Source: Shimia sp051201625
Lineage (GTDB): Bacteria > Pseudomonadota > Alphaproteobacteria > Rhodobacterales > Rhodobacteraceae
Length of the DNA: 64,000 nt
Direction: 5' to 3'
Assembly: GCF_051201625.1 (NCBI RefSeq)
Contig: NZ_CP179203.1
Coordinates: forward strand, 558,001 to 622,000
How positions within the stretch are numbered: position 1 is the first letter of the stretch; the number at the start of each line of letters is the position of its first letter. Under the pieces are notes generated by a model. The model searched no databases and was not told where the DNA came from. It saw only the letters and a list, made by a program, of their open reading frames with translations. Below, piece by piece: positions 17,284 through 25,823 of the stretch. The position numbers and the translations under genes are program-made.

Positions 17284-18213
17284 ATGTCTCAAGAAGATAT
17301 CATCTCTAAGAATCAGGTAGTTCTGATTACGGGTCCGTCTGGAGCTGGCCGGTCCACAGCTATACATGCATTGGAAGACTCAGGTTACCAGACTATTGAT
17401 AATCTTCCTATTGGCTTGGTGGAGCGGCTTTTTTCTGGGCTGCCACTGGACCGTCCGATCGCGGTTGGGCTGGACGCACGTAATCGAGATTTTTCAGCAA
17501 GCGCTTTCTTGGATGTGCTGAATATATTGGACCGACTTCTCGAGATGACACCGAAACTGTTGTACCTCGACTGCCGGATAGAAGTGTTGGAGCGACGGTA
17601 CAATGAAACGGGCCGTCGTCATCCGATGGCACCTGATGAAAGCCCTCGGGAAGGAATAAGACGTGATCTTGAGATGCTGGACGTAGTGCGAGCTCGAGCA
17701 GATTTATTGATCGACACGTCGTCACTTAGCCCACACGACTTGCGTGCGATCATAAATAGACGGTTTGTTTTCGAAATTCAAAAATCAATGTCAATAACGA
17801 TACAATCTTTCGCTTATAAGCGAGCGATGCCTGAGGGTGTGCATTTAGTTTTTGATTGTCGGTTTTTGCAAAACCCTCACTGGGTGGCAGGTTTACGGCC
17901 ATTGAATGGAACCAAAGCAGCCGTTGGTGAATATATCTCGAGAGATGAGAGCTACCCAGCTTTTATGGCAAAGCTAGAGATTATGCTGGATCTTTTGCTT
18001 CCGGCTTATGCGTCTGAGGGACGAAGCAATCTCGTGATTGCATTTGGCTGCACCGGCGGGAAACACCGGTCTGTTTTTGTTGCAGAAAGTCTTGCCAAAT
18101 CTCTTGCATATCGGGGCTTGCAGGTGTCAATAAGGCACTGTGAGCTTAATAGATTTGCGATCTTGCCTGCGAGAACCTCGGATGGCAGCGCAGGCGGAGA
18201 TAAATTGGCGTGA
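17284..18213 (+). CDS. rapZ: RNase adapter / nucleotide-binding protein RapZ
   Basis: 309 aa. N-terminal P-loop GPSGAGRS followed by TAIHALEDSGYQTIDNLP, Walker B-like LLYLDCRIEVLERRY, and the C-terminal domain signature IAFGCTGGKHRSVFVAE, diagnostic for the RapZ/YvcJ family. In Escherichia coli RapZ guides RNase E to small RNAs controlling GlmS; in alphaproteobacteria it is regularly encoded beside hprK and PTS genes. Start ATG 17284 lies just after the corrected hprK stop; its stop overlaps the GTG of the EIIA gene. Confidence 0.95.
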   Translation: MSQEDIISKNQVVLITGPSGAGRSTAIHALEDSGYQTIDNLPIGLVERLFSGLPLDRPIAVGLDARNRDFSASAFLDVLNILDRLLEMTPKLLYLDCRIEVLERRYNETGRRHPMAPDESPREGIRRDLEMLDVVRARADLLIDTSSLSPHDLRAIINRRFVFEIQKSMSITIQSFAYKRAMPEGVHLVFDCRFLQNPHWVAGLRPLNGTKAAVGEYISRDESYPAFMAKLEIMLDLLLPAYASEGRSNLVIAFGCTGGKHRSVFVAESLAKSLAYRGLQVSIRHCELNRFAILPARTSDGSAGGDKLA

Positions 18214-18605
18214 TCGGAATAGTGATCGTAGCACATGGGGGGCTGGCTAGCGAATATTTGTCGGCAATGGAACATGTCGTTGGATTACAAAACGGTGTTC
18301 GCGCAATTACCATTGAAGCGGACCATAATCGTCCCCAAAAGCAATTGGAAATTTGTGCTGCTGCAGACGAGGTTGATCAGGGTCAAGGTGTTGTTGTGGT
18401 GACTGATATGTTTGGTGGCTCACCGTCGAACCTGAGCCTGAGGGCCTGTACGCCAGACAACAGGCGGATTGTTTATGGTGCTAATCTGCCTATGCTGATC
18501 AAACTTGCCAAAAGCCGACACATGCCAGTAGCCGATGCCGTCCGGGCGTCACTGGAAGCGGGACGGAAATATATTGATAGTCAAAATGTGAATACAGACG
18601 GTTAA
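18210..18605 (+). CDS. PTS system EIIA component, mannose family
   Basis: 131 aa cytoplasmic protein. Starts with GTG 18210 overlapping the rapZ stop. IGIVIVAHGGLASEYL places the phosphorylated His at residue 9; VVVVTDMFGGSPSNLSL is the other family hallmark. No EIIB, IIC or IID partner is in the window, so it is likely a regulatory EIIA that receives phosphate from HPr, as in other alphaproteobacteria. Enzyme I is not encoded here. Confidence 0.93.
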   Translation: MIGIVIVAHGGLASEYLSAMEHVVGLQNGVRAITIEADHNRPQKQLEICAAADEVDQGQGVVVVTDMFGGSPSNLSLRACTPDNRRIVYGANLPMLIKLAKSRHMPVADAVRASLEAGRKYIDSQNVNTDG

Positions 18606-18614
18606 AAACCAGAT

Positions 18615-18884
18615 ATGATATCCCGTAGCCTTAAGATTATAAACGAAAAAGGCCTGCATGCGCGTGCATCAGCCAAGCTCGTTGAATTAGTTGAGAGTTT
18701 TGATGCCTCCGCAAAGATTACAAAGGACGGGTTGAGTGCAGGCGGTGACAGTATTATGGGACTCTTGATGTTGGCCGCGTCGAGGGGAACTATGATAGAA
18801 GTTCAGACCAGTGGTGCGGATGCAGCTGTCCTAGCAGATGCGATTGAGTCTCTGGTTGCTGACAAATTTGGGGAAGGCTTCTGA
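18615..18884 (+). CDS. ptsH: Phosphocarrier protein HPr
   Basis: 89 aa. INEKGLHARASAKLVEL has the active-site His15, phosphorylated by enzyme I; GGDSIMGLLML carries Ser46, the target of HPr kinase/phosphorylase, so both regulatory inputs are conserved. Together with hprK and EIIA it forms a phosphate relay that reports PEP and metabolic state. It starts nine bases after the EIIA stop, in the same operon. Confidence 0.96.
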   Translation: MISRSLKIINEKGLHARASAKLVELVESFDASAKITKDGLSAGGDSIMGLLMLAASRGTMIEVQTSGADAAVLADAIESLVADKFGEGF

Positions 18885-18916
18885 CGATTGACCGGCGTTG
18901 GAGCGGAAAGAAAGAA

Positions 18917-19804
18917 TTGGTGGAAACTTTGCCAAAGTTGCGTATAGCGGCCGGAAAGAAAAGAGACGAAGGCCAGACTTACGATCGGCGTACTCTTACC
19001 TATGCAAACTCGTTTGATGACTGGTGGACGTCATTTGCCATTCGCGCCATTGAGTGGCTCACTGGTAAACTAACAATTCTGCGCATGGTCAGCAAATTCG
19101 AACGTGGTAATGCAGAGTACCGTGGACAGAAGTTCTGGCGCGGCGCACTAAACACCATGGGTATCGAGTTGCAGACGCCACAGGAACAGCTTGCCAATAT
19201 CCCAAAAGAGGGACCCGTGGTTGTCGTTGCGAACCATCCGCATGGAATGGTTGACGGTATGATTTTCGCGGATCTGATAGGACGTGTACGCCAAGATTAC
19301 CGTATTTTGACCCGTTCTGTTCTGACTGGGTTAGATGAGGCCGCAACTTCCTTCATGATCCCGGTTCCATTTCCCCATGATCCAGAAGCCCAACGCAAAA
19401 TGGTTGAAATGCGTGCGAAAACAATGGCGCATCTCGCTGATGGAGGAGTGGTAGCTCTATTCCCCTCGGGGGTTGTTATGTCGTCCAACAGCTGGTGGGG
19501 ACCCGCTATCGAGCAGGAATGGAATGTTTTTACTGCTAAGATGATCCGAAAGTCAGGTGCTAAAGTTGTTCCTCTGTTTTTCCGAGGGCGAAATTCACGT
19601 GCCTACCAAATTGCCTGCCAGATATCGCCAATTCTCCGACAGGGACTGCTTCTGCATGAGATTGTTCGATCATGTAACAAGCCACAGTCTCCAGTTGTTG
19701 GTAAACCGCTTACGGACGAGCAACTTGAACCGTTAGCACGCGATCCGCGTGGCTTTTTGACCTGGCTCAGAGAGCATACACTTTCATTGGGCAATCAGCC
19801 CTAA
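18917..19804 (+). CDS. Lysophospholipid acyltransferase family protein (PlsC/OlsA-like)
   Basis: 295 aa, probably membrane-associated. The block VVVANHPHGMVDGMIFADL is the acyl-acceptor motif of the family (His then Asp, as in NHPxGxxDG proteins); VVALFPSGVV is the second block. Such enzymes transfer acyl groups to lysophosphatidate or, in the OlsA group, to lyso-ornithine lipid. Substrate is not decided by sequence. The start is TTG 18917 or GTG 18920; a purine-rich stretch precedes both. It follows ptsH by about 30 bases on the same strand and may be cotranscribed. Confidence 0.85.
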   Translation: MVETLPKLRIAAGKKRDEGQTYDRRTLTYANSFDDWWTSFAIRAIEWLTGKLTILRMVSKFERGNAEYRGQKFWRGALNTMGIELQTPQEQLANIPKEGPVVVVANHPHGMVDGMIFADLIGRVRQDYRILTRSVLTGLDEAATSFMIPVPFPHDPEAQRKMVEMRAKTMAHLADGGVVALFPSGVVMSSNSWWGPAIEQEWNVFTAKMIRKSGAKVVPLFFRGRNSRAYQIACQISPILRQGLLLHEIVRSCNKPQSPVVGKPLTDEQLEPLARDPRGFLTWLREHTLSLGNQP

Positions 19805-20188
19805 TCTTTTTCAATATTTTCTTTCAACCTTTACGCCACCTAAAGACTGGTAACAGGACAGCAAAGCCACAAATTTGACGGTGTTGGTGCAAGGCGGCAA
19901 GCTCAAGAATTGGTCGTCCGGCAAAATTACTTAGCTACTCCGCGCAAAATGAAATTTAACTGGAAGAAACGCCGCCTCGATTTCGGAATATTCTGCTAAA
20001 ACCAATCCTCGTCTATTTAGCGAGTTAAAACTGATCTGCAGAGCGATCTTATTTATTTTTGGCTGAAAGTGTCAAAAAATCAACCCAAACAGCTAGAATT
20101 GAAATAGCAGTTTGCTCCCTTGCGTCGAAATATTATTTGAATGTCAAGATCCACCCAGACCGTTCTCAACACGGCTTGAAACATTTTC
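19805..20188. other. Intergenic region, convergent, nothing recognised
   Basis: 384 bases between the converging acyltransferase and hydroxyacyl-CoA dehydrogenase genes. AT-rich, no credible frame, no clear T-run hairpin. Confidence 0.6.
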
Positions 20189-21064
20189 TTAGCGCGTTGG
20201 AACCGGCGTATCGCCACGATAGTCATAAAATCCGCGTTTGGTCTTACGCCCAAGCCAACCTGCCTCGACATATTTAGTGAGAAGGGGGCAAGGTCGGTAT
20301 TTAGTATCAGCCAACCCGTCGTGTAGTACGTGCATAATCGCCAAGCATGTATCTAAACCAATAAAGTCGCCCAGTTCCAGTGGACCCATTGGGTGGTTTG
20401 CTCCAAGCTTCATGGCATTATCGATGGAAGCAACATTGCCCACGCCCTCGTAAAGCGCATAGCAAGCCTCATTGATCATTGGTATTAGGATGCGGTTGAC
20501 TATGAAGGCTGGGTAATCTTCGGCACTGGCGGCAGTTTTTCCAAGACGATCTACAATATGGTGACAGGTCTTGTAGGTTTCCTCGTCAGTAGCAATCCCG
20601 CGGATAAGTTCTACTAACTTCATTAGTGGAACTGGATTCATGAAATGGAAACCCATGAACCGTTCAGGTCGATCGGTTCGCGACGCAAGTCGGGTAATAG
20701 AAATTGAGGAAGTGTTGGTGGTTAGGATTGTGTCAGGTTTAAGGTGTGGAAGCAGTGTGTCGAAGATCTGGTGTTTGACTTCCTCACGCTCTGTTGCGGC
20801 TTCAATAATCAGGTCCGTTTTACCAAGGTCAGGCAGACTTAAGGTTGTCTCAATTCGTTTCATCGCGGCGGCCTGACTATCCGCCGATAAAATATTGCGA
20901 CTTACCTGCCGTTCAATATTCTTATCAATTTTAATCACCGCGGTATCGAGGGCGTCCTGGCTAACGTCATTGAGTAGAACATCATACCCGGCGAGTGCCA
21001 ATACATGAGCGATGCCGTTACCCATTTGGCCTGCACCCACGACACCGACTGTGTTGATTTTCAT
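20189..21064 (-). CDS. 3-hydroxybutyryl-CoA (3-hydroxyacyl-CoA) dehydrogenase
   Basis: 291 aa NAD(P)-dependent enzyme oxidising 3-hydroxyacyl-CoA to 3-ketoacyl-CoA (or the reverse). Rossmann fold GVVGAGQMGNGIAHVLA at residues about 6-22; catalytic region TTNTSSISITRLA and GFHFMNPVPLMKLVELI with the active His and Glu; C-terminal domain ANHPMGPLELGDFIGLDT. Length equals the stand-alone short form rather than the FadB fusion. Together with the electron transfer flavoprotein downstream it fits butyryl/acyl-CoA oxidation. Confidence 0.95.
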   Translation of the reverse strand: MKINTVGVVGAGQMGNGIAHVLALAGYDVLLNDVSQDALDTAVIKIDKNIERQVSRNILSADSQAAAMKRIETTLSLPDLGKTDLIIEAATEREEVKHQIFDTLLPHLKPDTILTTNTSSISITRLASRTDRPERFMGFHFMNPVPLMKLVELIRGIATDEETYKTCHHIVDRLGKTAASAEDYPAFIVNRILIPMINEACYALYEGVGNVASIDNAMKLGANHPMGPLELGDFIGLDTCLAIMHVLHDGLADTKYRPCPLLTKYVEAGWLGRKTKRGFYDYRGDTPVPTR

Positions 21065-21521
21065 GGTATAGAACCTTTTTTATCGTCGAAGTGACAATAC
21101 GCGCCTGTACTGGGCGGCTGCAAGGCCTCGTTGCTTCGAAAATGACAGTGCGACGAATACATTGTAGTCTTTTCACAAGGACGCGATATAACTCTCTCAC
21201 CCGAGAATATGTCGTCTAGTTTTAATTTAATTAAGGACGATTAGATTTTTGATGATGTAAGGCTGTATAATTACGCTACGCACTTCTTGTTTTGTCATTC
21301 GTTTGAAAGAAATCTCCGCGAATTTTGTGGATACTCGACTTCAGACACTGTCAATCTTCGCGCCTCGCGGAACTTGGGAAGGTAATTATAGTATTTGTGG
21401 CGGCCTTCTTTTGGGTAAAAAATTTGCAATACACTCTGCTCAAAAAATTTAAAAAGCTGGCCGAACATCACGAGTTTGCATCACGTTTTCACAGCGATGG
21501 TAATTTTTGTCAAATGTTATG
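21065..21521. other. AT-rich intergenic region, nothing supported
   Basis: 457 bases upstream of the dehydrogenase and downstream of the small secreted protein gene. Frames are short and AT-rich. No promoter or terminator is convincing by eye. Confidence 0.5.
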
Positions 21522-21920
21522 CTACTTAATTATCCATAAATTTTTAAGAGCCTGTCCAGCTAAGTAAACTCGTAATTTTTTATCTCCAACGCGCTCGACC
21601 TGCCAGCAACGTTGACCACCATCCCATTTCTCGCACCAATGATCCTTTTTGACGTACCATGAACTCTGGTATTCTTCTTTATTCCAAAGCCCTGAGATCG
21701 AGCCTCTCTTTTTTCGTCCGTTATACTTGCTGTACGCTTGCACCCATGGCGTTTTATTATCAGAATTTGCTATTCCTGAAACCTGGCTGCCGGGTAATGT
21801 CGCCAGGAGGTCTTTTTGGCTCATAAATTGTTGTGCCTGAGCAGAATAAGTACTGAATGAAACAATACCCACTGTTAAAAGGGTGTAGAACGACATCGTT
21901 TTAAAAGATTTTGACAGCAT
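21522..21920 (-). CDS. Small secreted hypothetical protein (DUF995-like)
   Basis: 132 aa. An N-terminal signal peptide (hydrophobic stretch to about residue 29, ending YSAQAQ-Q) points to the periplasm. The mature part has LLATLPGSQVSGIANSDNK and a Trp/Cys-rich C-terminal section (WYVKKDHWCEKWDGGQRCW) in which two Cys could pair. The pattern recalls DUF995 proteins of alphaproteobacteria, whose function is unknown. It lies downstream of etfBA on the same strand but beyond a terminator-like hairpin, so it is probably separate. Confidence 0.7.
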   Translation of the reverse strand: MLSKSFKTMSFYTLLTVGIVSFSTYSAQAQQFMSQKDLLATLPGSQVSGIANSDNKTPWVQAYSKYNGRKKRGSISGLWNKEEYQSSWYVKKDHWCEKWDGGQRCWQVERVGDKKLRVYLAGQALKNLWIIK

Positions 21921-22059
21921 TTAACCACTTCCATTTTCCAATTGCTCCAAGCAGGGTGTTTACGAGCAAGCCGTAATCCCAAAAAACAAGAAAATAGTAT
22001 CGATTTGATACCGTCAAGGGGAAATTGACGGGTAAGCGCGATCTGTTTTGGGTGCAGAG

Positions 22060-22085
22060 AAAAGGACCCGCGGCACGGCAGGTCC
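22060..22085 (-). terminator. Putative terminator of etfBA
   Basis: On the minus strand GGACCTGC, loop CGTGCC, GCGGGTCC, then TTTT. The stem has eight pairs including one T-G. It lies 35 bases after the etfA stop. Confidence 0.65.
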
Positions 22086-22119
22086 ATTCCTCTTTCAAAT
22101 GCCGTTCTTTCACTCAGAG

Positions 22120-23049
22120 TTAGTCTAGTTTCGCGGTAAGTTCCGGTACTGCCTGAAACAGGTCTGTGACCAAACCAAAATCGGCAACCTGAAAGATTGG
22201 TGCTTCTTCGTCTTTGTTGATAGCCACAATAATTTTTGAGTCCTTCATGCCTGCTAGGTGCTGGATAGCACCGGAAATTCCCACCGCGACATAGAGATCT
22301 GGCGCGACTACTTTTCCGGTCTGACCTACTTGCCAATCGTTTGGAGCATAGCCTGAGTCCACCGCTGCACGACTTGCACCAACGGCGGCACCAAATTTGT
22401 CTGCCAAAGCCTCTATTAAAGCAAAATCTTCCTCTGAACCAACTCCGCGACCACCAGACACTACGATGCCAGCGGAAGTCAATTCTGGACGATCGCTTTC
22501 GGCGACCTTATCCTCGATCCATGAAGAAAGATCTGGGGCGACGGTGGTTGGCATAGTTTCAACCGATGCCGTCCCACCTTCACCCGCAGCCTCAAATGTT
22601 GATGTGCGGAAGGTGATGACCTTTTTATCGTCGGTAGACCGTACTGTTTGCATTGCGTTGCCAGCATATATCGGCCGTTCAAATGTGTTAACGTCAACAA
22701 CAGAAGTAACGTCTGAAATGATCATGGCGTCCAGTAGAGCTGCGACGCGGGGCATAACGTTTTTGGCGTCAGTTGTAGCGGGGGCAACAATGTGTTCGTA
22801 ATCACCAGCCAGCGATACCACCAACGCAGCAGTAGATTCTGCAAGACGATGGCCCAAGGACTCATCCTCGACAACGATCACCTTGGCAACACCTTCAATC
22901 TTCGCTGCTGCTTCTCCAGCCGCGGCGGCGGACCCGCCGGCGGCCAGAACCGTGATGTCGCCTAGTTCTCTTGCTGCCGCAACAGCTTTAGCGGTGGCGT
23001 CCCACGCTAATTCACCATTATTGACTTCTGCCAAAAGAAGAACAGCCAT
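22120..23049 (-). CDS. etfA: Electron transfer flavoprotein, alpha subunit
   Basis: 309 aa. N-terminal domain opens with AVLLLAEVNNGEL; the C-terminal FAD domain shows IVVSGGRGVGSEEDF, GASRAAVDSGYAPNDWQVGQ and YVAVGISGAIQHLAGMKDSK, which bind FAD. With EtfB it collects electrons from acyl-CoA and other dehydrogenases and passes them to ETF:quinone oxidoreductase. It overlaps the etfB stop by one base (TAATG), indicating coupled translation. Confidence 0.97.
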   Translation of the reverse strand: MAVLLLAEVNNGELAWDATAKAVAAARELGDITVLAAGGSAAAAGEAAAKIEGVAKVIVVEDESLGHRLAESTAALVVSLAGDYEHIVAPATTDAKNVMPRVAALLDAMIISDVTSVVDVNTFERPIYAGNAMQTVRSTDDKKVITFRTSTFEAAGEGGTASVETMPTTVAPDLSSWIEDKVAESDRPELTSAGIVVSGGRGVGSEEDFALIEALADKFGAAVGASRAAVDSGYAPNDWQVGQTGKVVAPDLYVAVGISGAIQHLAGMKDSKIIVAINKDEEAPIFQVADFGLVTDLFQAVPELTAKLD

Positions 23050-23807
23050 TATACAGCTCCCGCATCTTTGAGTTTCTCTACTAAATCATCGACCGAGTTG
23101 ACGATAATTCCTGCGGCCCGTTCAGCCGGTTCCTCTGTTTTGATTATTTCTAGGCGAGGCGTAACGCTTACGCCATAATCCTCCGCAGTTTTTTCGTCGA
23201 GCGGCTTGCGCTTAGCCTTCATGATGTTGGGCAAAGAGGCATAGCGTGGTTCATTGAGGCGTAGATCGACGGTAATAATCGATGGCATTGCCACTTTTAT
23301 GGTCTGGAGACCACCGTCAACTTCGCGGGTGACAATCGCGTGGTCGCCGTCAATGTCCAATTCAGAGGCAAAAGTGCCCTGAGACCAACCTAGGAGCGCC
23401 GACAGCATCTGCCCAGTGGCGTTCATATCATTATCGATAGCCTGCTTTCCGGCTAAGACGATTCCCGGTTGTTCATCTTCGACAATCTTGGCAAGAATTT
23501 TGGCAACTGTAAGCGGTTCAATATCGGTGTGTACGTCTTCTGTTGCAACGACGAGTATTGCGCGATCTGCTCCCATGGCAAGCGCGGTACGGAGGGTTTC
23601 TTGTGACTGTTTTACACCGATCGATACGGCAACAATCTCATCTGCTTTGCCAGCTTCTTTGAGTCGAATGGCCTCTTCGACTGCAATTTCGTCAAATGGG
23701 TTCATTGACATTTTTACATTGGCTAGATCGACGCCGCTTCCGTCTGCTTTCACACGGACTTTTACGTTATAGTCAATCACGCGCTTTACAGGTACCAAGA
23801 CCTTCAT
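23049..23807 (-). CDS. etfB: Electron transfer flavoprotein, beta subunit
   Basis: 252 aa. MKVLVPVKRVIDYNVKVRVK is the standard start; MNPFDEIAVEEAIRLKEAGK, the AMP-binding area GADRAILV and VLAGKQAIDNDMNATGQMLS are family hallmarks. A strong ribosome site (AAAGGAGAC) precedes the start. First gene of etfBA. Confidence 0.97.
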   Translation of the reverse strand: MKVLVPVKRVIDYNVKVRVKADGSGVDLANVKMSMNPFDEIAVEEAIRLKEAGKADEIVAVSIGVKQSQETLRTALAMGADRAILVVATEDVHTDIEPLTVAKILAKIVEDEQPGIVLAGKQAIDNDMNATGQMLSALLGWSQGTFASELDIDGDHAIVTREVDGGLQTIKVAMPSIITVDLRLNEPRYASLPNIMKAKRKPLDEKTAEDYGVSVTPRLEIIKTEEPAERAAGIIVNSVDDLVEKLKDAGAV

Positions 23808-24050
23808 GGGCGGTAGTCTCCTTTGGTATAGTTAAGCCTAAGTACGGCTCATATGTATGTCCTGACTGTGTTAATATAGGCTTGTGTGTTGGCAAAATAG
23901 GGTAAAATCGTCACGTTTGCATGCAACGACGTCGCGTTCTTGAGTTTCACGTTACGTCTACTAGGTAATGTGGCGAGGCGGAAGGAACTTGATGCTCTGT
24001 TGTGTCGCGAGCAACTTCTGCAATCCTCTTTTCATGATGCGTGCCTCGTT

Positions 24051-24623
24051 TTATCGATTCGCCCCCGGAACCCAAAGCACGTCATTGGCACCGCCATCAT
24101 TGGCGACACGTGCTGCAACAAAAAACCAGTCGCTAAGCCGGTTAAGAAACGTCAGGGCATGCTTGTTAATGTCCGTAGAATGCGACAATTCCACAACCAA
24201 GCGCTCGGCCCGACGTGAGACAGTACGACAAACATGCAGTTGGGAAGCTAATGCGGAGCCTCCCGGTAAAATGAAGCTACGCAGCGGCTCCATAACGTGG
24301 TTCATTGCGTCGATTTCGGTTTCCAGTCGTTCTGTTTGCGAAGCTATCATGCGTAAAGGCGGATACTCCGCTGTTGCATCATTATTTAAGTCAGGTCGAC
24401 ACAGATCTGCACCAAGATCAAAAAGATCATTTTGAATGGCTGCGAGTTGGTCGTCAATGCTGCCTGATGCGTGTAACCGAGCTACACCAAGTGTAGCGTT
24501 CAGTTCATCCGAGGTTCCATACGCCGAAACGCGCAGATCAAATTTTGGAACTCTCTCGCCATTGCCTAATGCGGTTGAGCCTTTATCACCGGTCCGAGTG
24601 TATATCTTGTTTAGAACTACCAC
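24051..24623 (-). CDS. Cob(I)alamin adenosyltransferase, PduO type
   Basis: 190 aa from GTG 24623. That start has GGAGG nine bases upstream, whereas the TTG at 24629 is only three bases from it. Adenosylates cob(I)alamin with ATP to make coenzyme B12. IYTRTGDKGSTALGNGERV is the ATP-binding N-terminus; SAYGTSDELNATLGVAR and SFILPGGSALASQLHVCRTV with RRAERLVVEL are active-site segments of PduO enzymes. The preceding small membrane protein gene ends two bases before it, so they are coupled. B12 is needed by methylmalonyl-CoA mutase and ribonucleotide reductase in these bacteria. Confidence 0.94.
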   Translation of the reverse strand: MVVLNKIYTRTGDKGSTALGNGERVPKFDLRVSAYGTSDELNATLGVARLHASGSIDDQLAAIQNDLFDLGADLCRPDLNNDATAEYPPLRMIASQTERLETEIDAMNHVMEPLRSFILPGGSALASQLHVCRTVSRRAERLVVELSHSTDINKHALTFLNRLSDWFFVAARVANDGGANDVLWVPGANR

Positions 24624-24625
24624 TT

Positions 24626-24829
24626 TCAACTACCTCCACGCAGCCAGACAAAGAGTAAGATGAATATGACAGCAATGAACTGTGCCACAATGCGCAGACG
24701 CATAATTTTGTTACCATACTTGCGGTTAAACTCGCCACCTCGTGCAAAACCGCCTACTCCAACCATCAAAATGGCCAAAACAGCTAGAGCGGCAATTGCC
24801 GCCACCCAAAATAACGGATCGTTAGCCAT
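24626..24829 (-). CDS. Small protein with two membrane helices (HIG1-like twin-transmembrane)
   Basis: 67 aa. Two hydrophobic stretches, about residues 7-27 (FWVAAIAALAVLAILMVGVG) and 46-62 (IVAQFIAVIFILLFVWL), are joined by a basic loop (GGEFNRKYGNKIMRLR). The loop and spacing match the twin-transmembrane / HIG1-type proteins often placed upstream of the cobalamin adenosyltransferase in Rhodobacterales. Eukaryotic HIG1 proteins act on cytochrome oxidase; a similar role here is only a guess. Confidence 0.75.
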   Translation of the reverse strand: MANDPLFWVAAIAALAVLAILMVGVGGFARGGEFNRKYGNKIMRLRIVAQFIAVIFILLFVWLRGGS

Positions 24830-24910
24830 GATTCTGCTCCCGGAACATGCAATGGGGCAGGTGTAGACGTTCAGGAATGAAAACTGAACCTTATTATATG
24901 TGACATCATA

Positions 24911-25750
24911 TCACCCTTTTGCTATTAACCAATCAAGCCACACAGTTGGCAGAAGGCGTCGAAGGTAGCCCATCACGTATGCTGGTGCAGTGACATAATA
25001 TCGTGCTCGCGGCCGGGTAGCTGTCGCAGCTTTTAGCAGCTTTGAACTGACGGCCGATGCTGGAAGTTCAAATGCATCTGGGCTGCTTTCGGTTTCATCA
25101 AACCGTTCAACCAAAGTGGCACGGTAGTTTGCTGCGAAATGAGAGTTCTCCCAATCGATCCACTTAAAGAATTGAGCAGCGTTGTTGCGGCGTAATGCAG
25201 ATGTAATTGGCCCGGGTTCGATAAGGCAAGTATAGATTTGGGTATCGCGTAATTCGATCCGAAGGCAGTCGGCCCAACCTTCTAGTGCGTATTTTGTGGC
25301 CACGTAGGCGCCCCGATAGCGCATTGGAACGTACCCGAGGACAGAGGAGCAAAGTATAATCCGGCCATAGCCCTGATCGCGCATAATGGGAACGACGCGT
25401 CTTGTCAGGTCGTGCCAACCGATCAGGTTGCTTTCCATGAGGTCGCGAAGTCCGTCAGTTGGAATATCTTCAATTGCACCGGGTAAACCACGTGCACCGT
25501 TGTTGAAGAGGGCATCTATACAGCCTTCCGTTGCAGATAGAACTTCGCCAAGGCCAGTTTCGATGGATTTTACATCGCAATAATCAATACGTGGGCTTTC
25601 AAAGCCTTCCCTTACCATGAGATTACAGTCTTCTTGCTTGCGGCAAGACGCAAAAACTCGCCATCCGGCCGCGCGCATGGTCTTGGCTGCGTCATAGCCA
25701 ATACCAGTTGAGCATCCAGTGATCAAAATAGACTTCTCCACGGTCGCCAC
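24911..25750 (-). CDS. Short-chain dehydrogenase/reductase
   Basis: 279 aa cytoplasmic NAD(P) oxidoreductase. ILITGCSTGIGYDAA is the glycine-rich cofactor loop, ALFNNGARG replaces the usual NNAG, and the catalytic set is Ser in IILCSSVLGYV plus Tyr-x-x-x-Lys in YVATKYALEGW. Both GTG 25750 and GTG 25741 can start; the second has better spacing from AAGG. The C-terminal section (RYYVTAPAYVMGYLRRLLP) resembles SDRs of unknown substrate common in roseobacters. Confidence 0.88.
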   Translation of the reverse strand: MATVEKSILITGCSTGIGYDAAKTMRAAGWRVFASCRKQEDCNLMVREGFESPRIDYCDVKSIETGLGEVLSATEGCIDALFNNGARGLPGAIEDIPTDGLRDLMESNLIGWHDLTRRVVPIMRDQGYGRIILCSSVLGYVPMRYRGAYVATKYALEGWADCLRIELRDTQIYTCLIEPGPITSALRRNNAAQFFKWIDWENSHFAANYRATLVERFDETESSPDAFELPASAVSSKLLKAATATRPRARYYVTAPAYVMGYLRRLLPTVWLDWLIAKG

Positions 25751-25823
25751 CTTGTTCTGTCAATCGTTATAAAGACCACAGAGTATGCGTTGCGTTGAAG
25801 AGCGCAACTAGTTTTGACACAGA

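Noticed and set aside
21325..21567. 80-codon frame opposite the small secreted protein gene
   Set aside because: Overlaps the 3' end of a better supported gene and is driven by AT-rich codons.
23940..24218. 92-codon plus-strand frame between etfB and the adenosyltransferase
   Set aside because: Half of it is antisense to the adenosyltransferase gene and it lacks a ribosome site.
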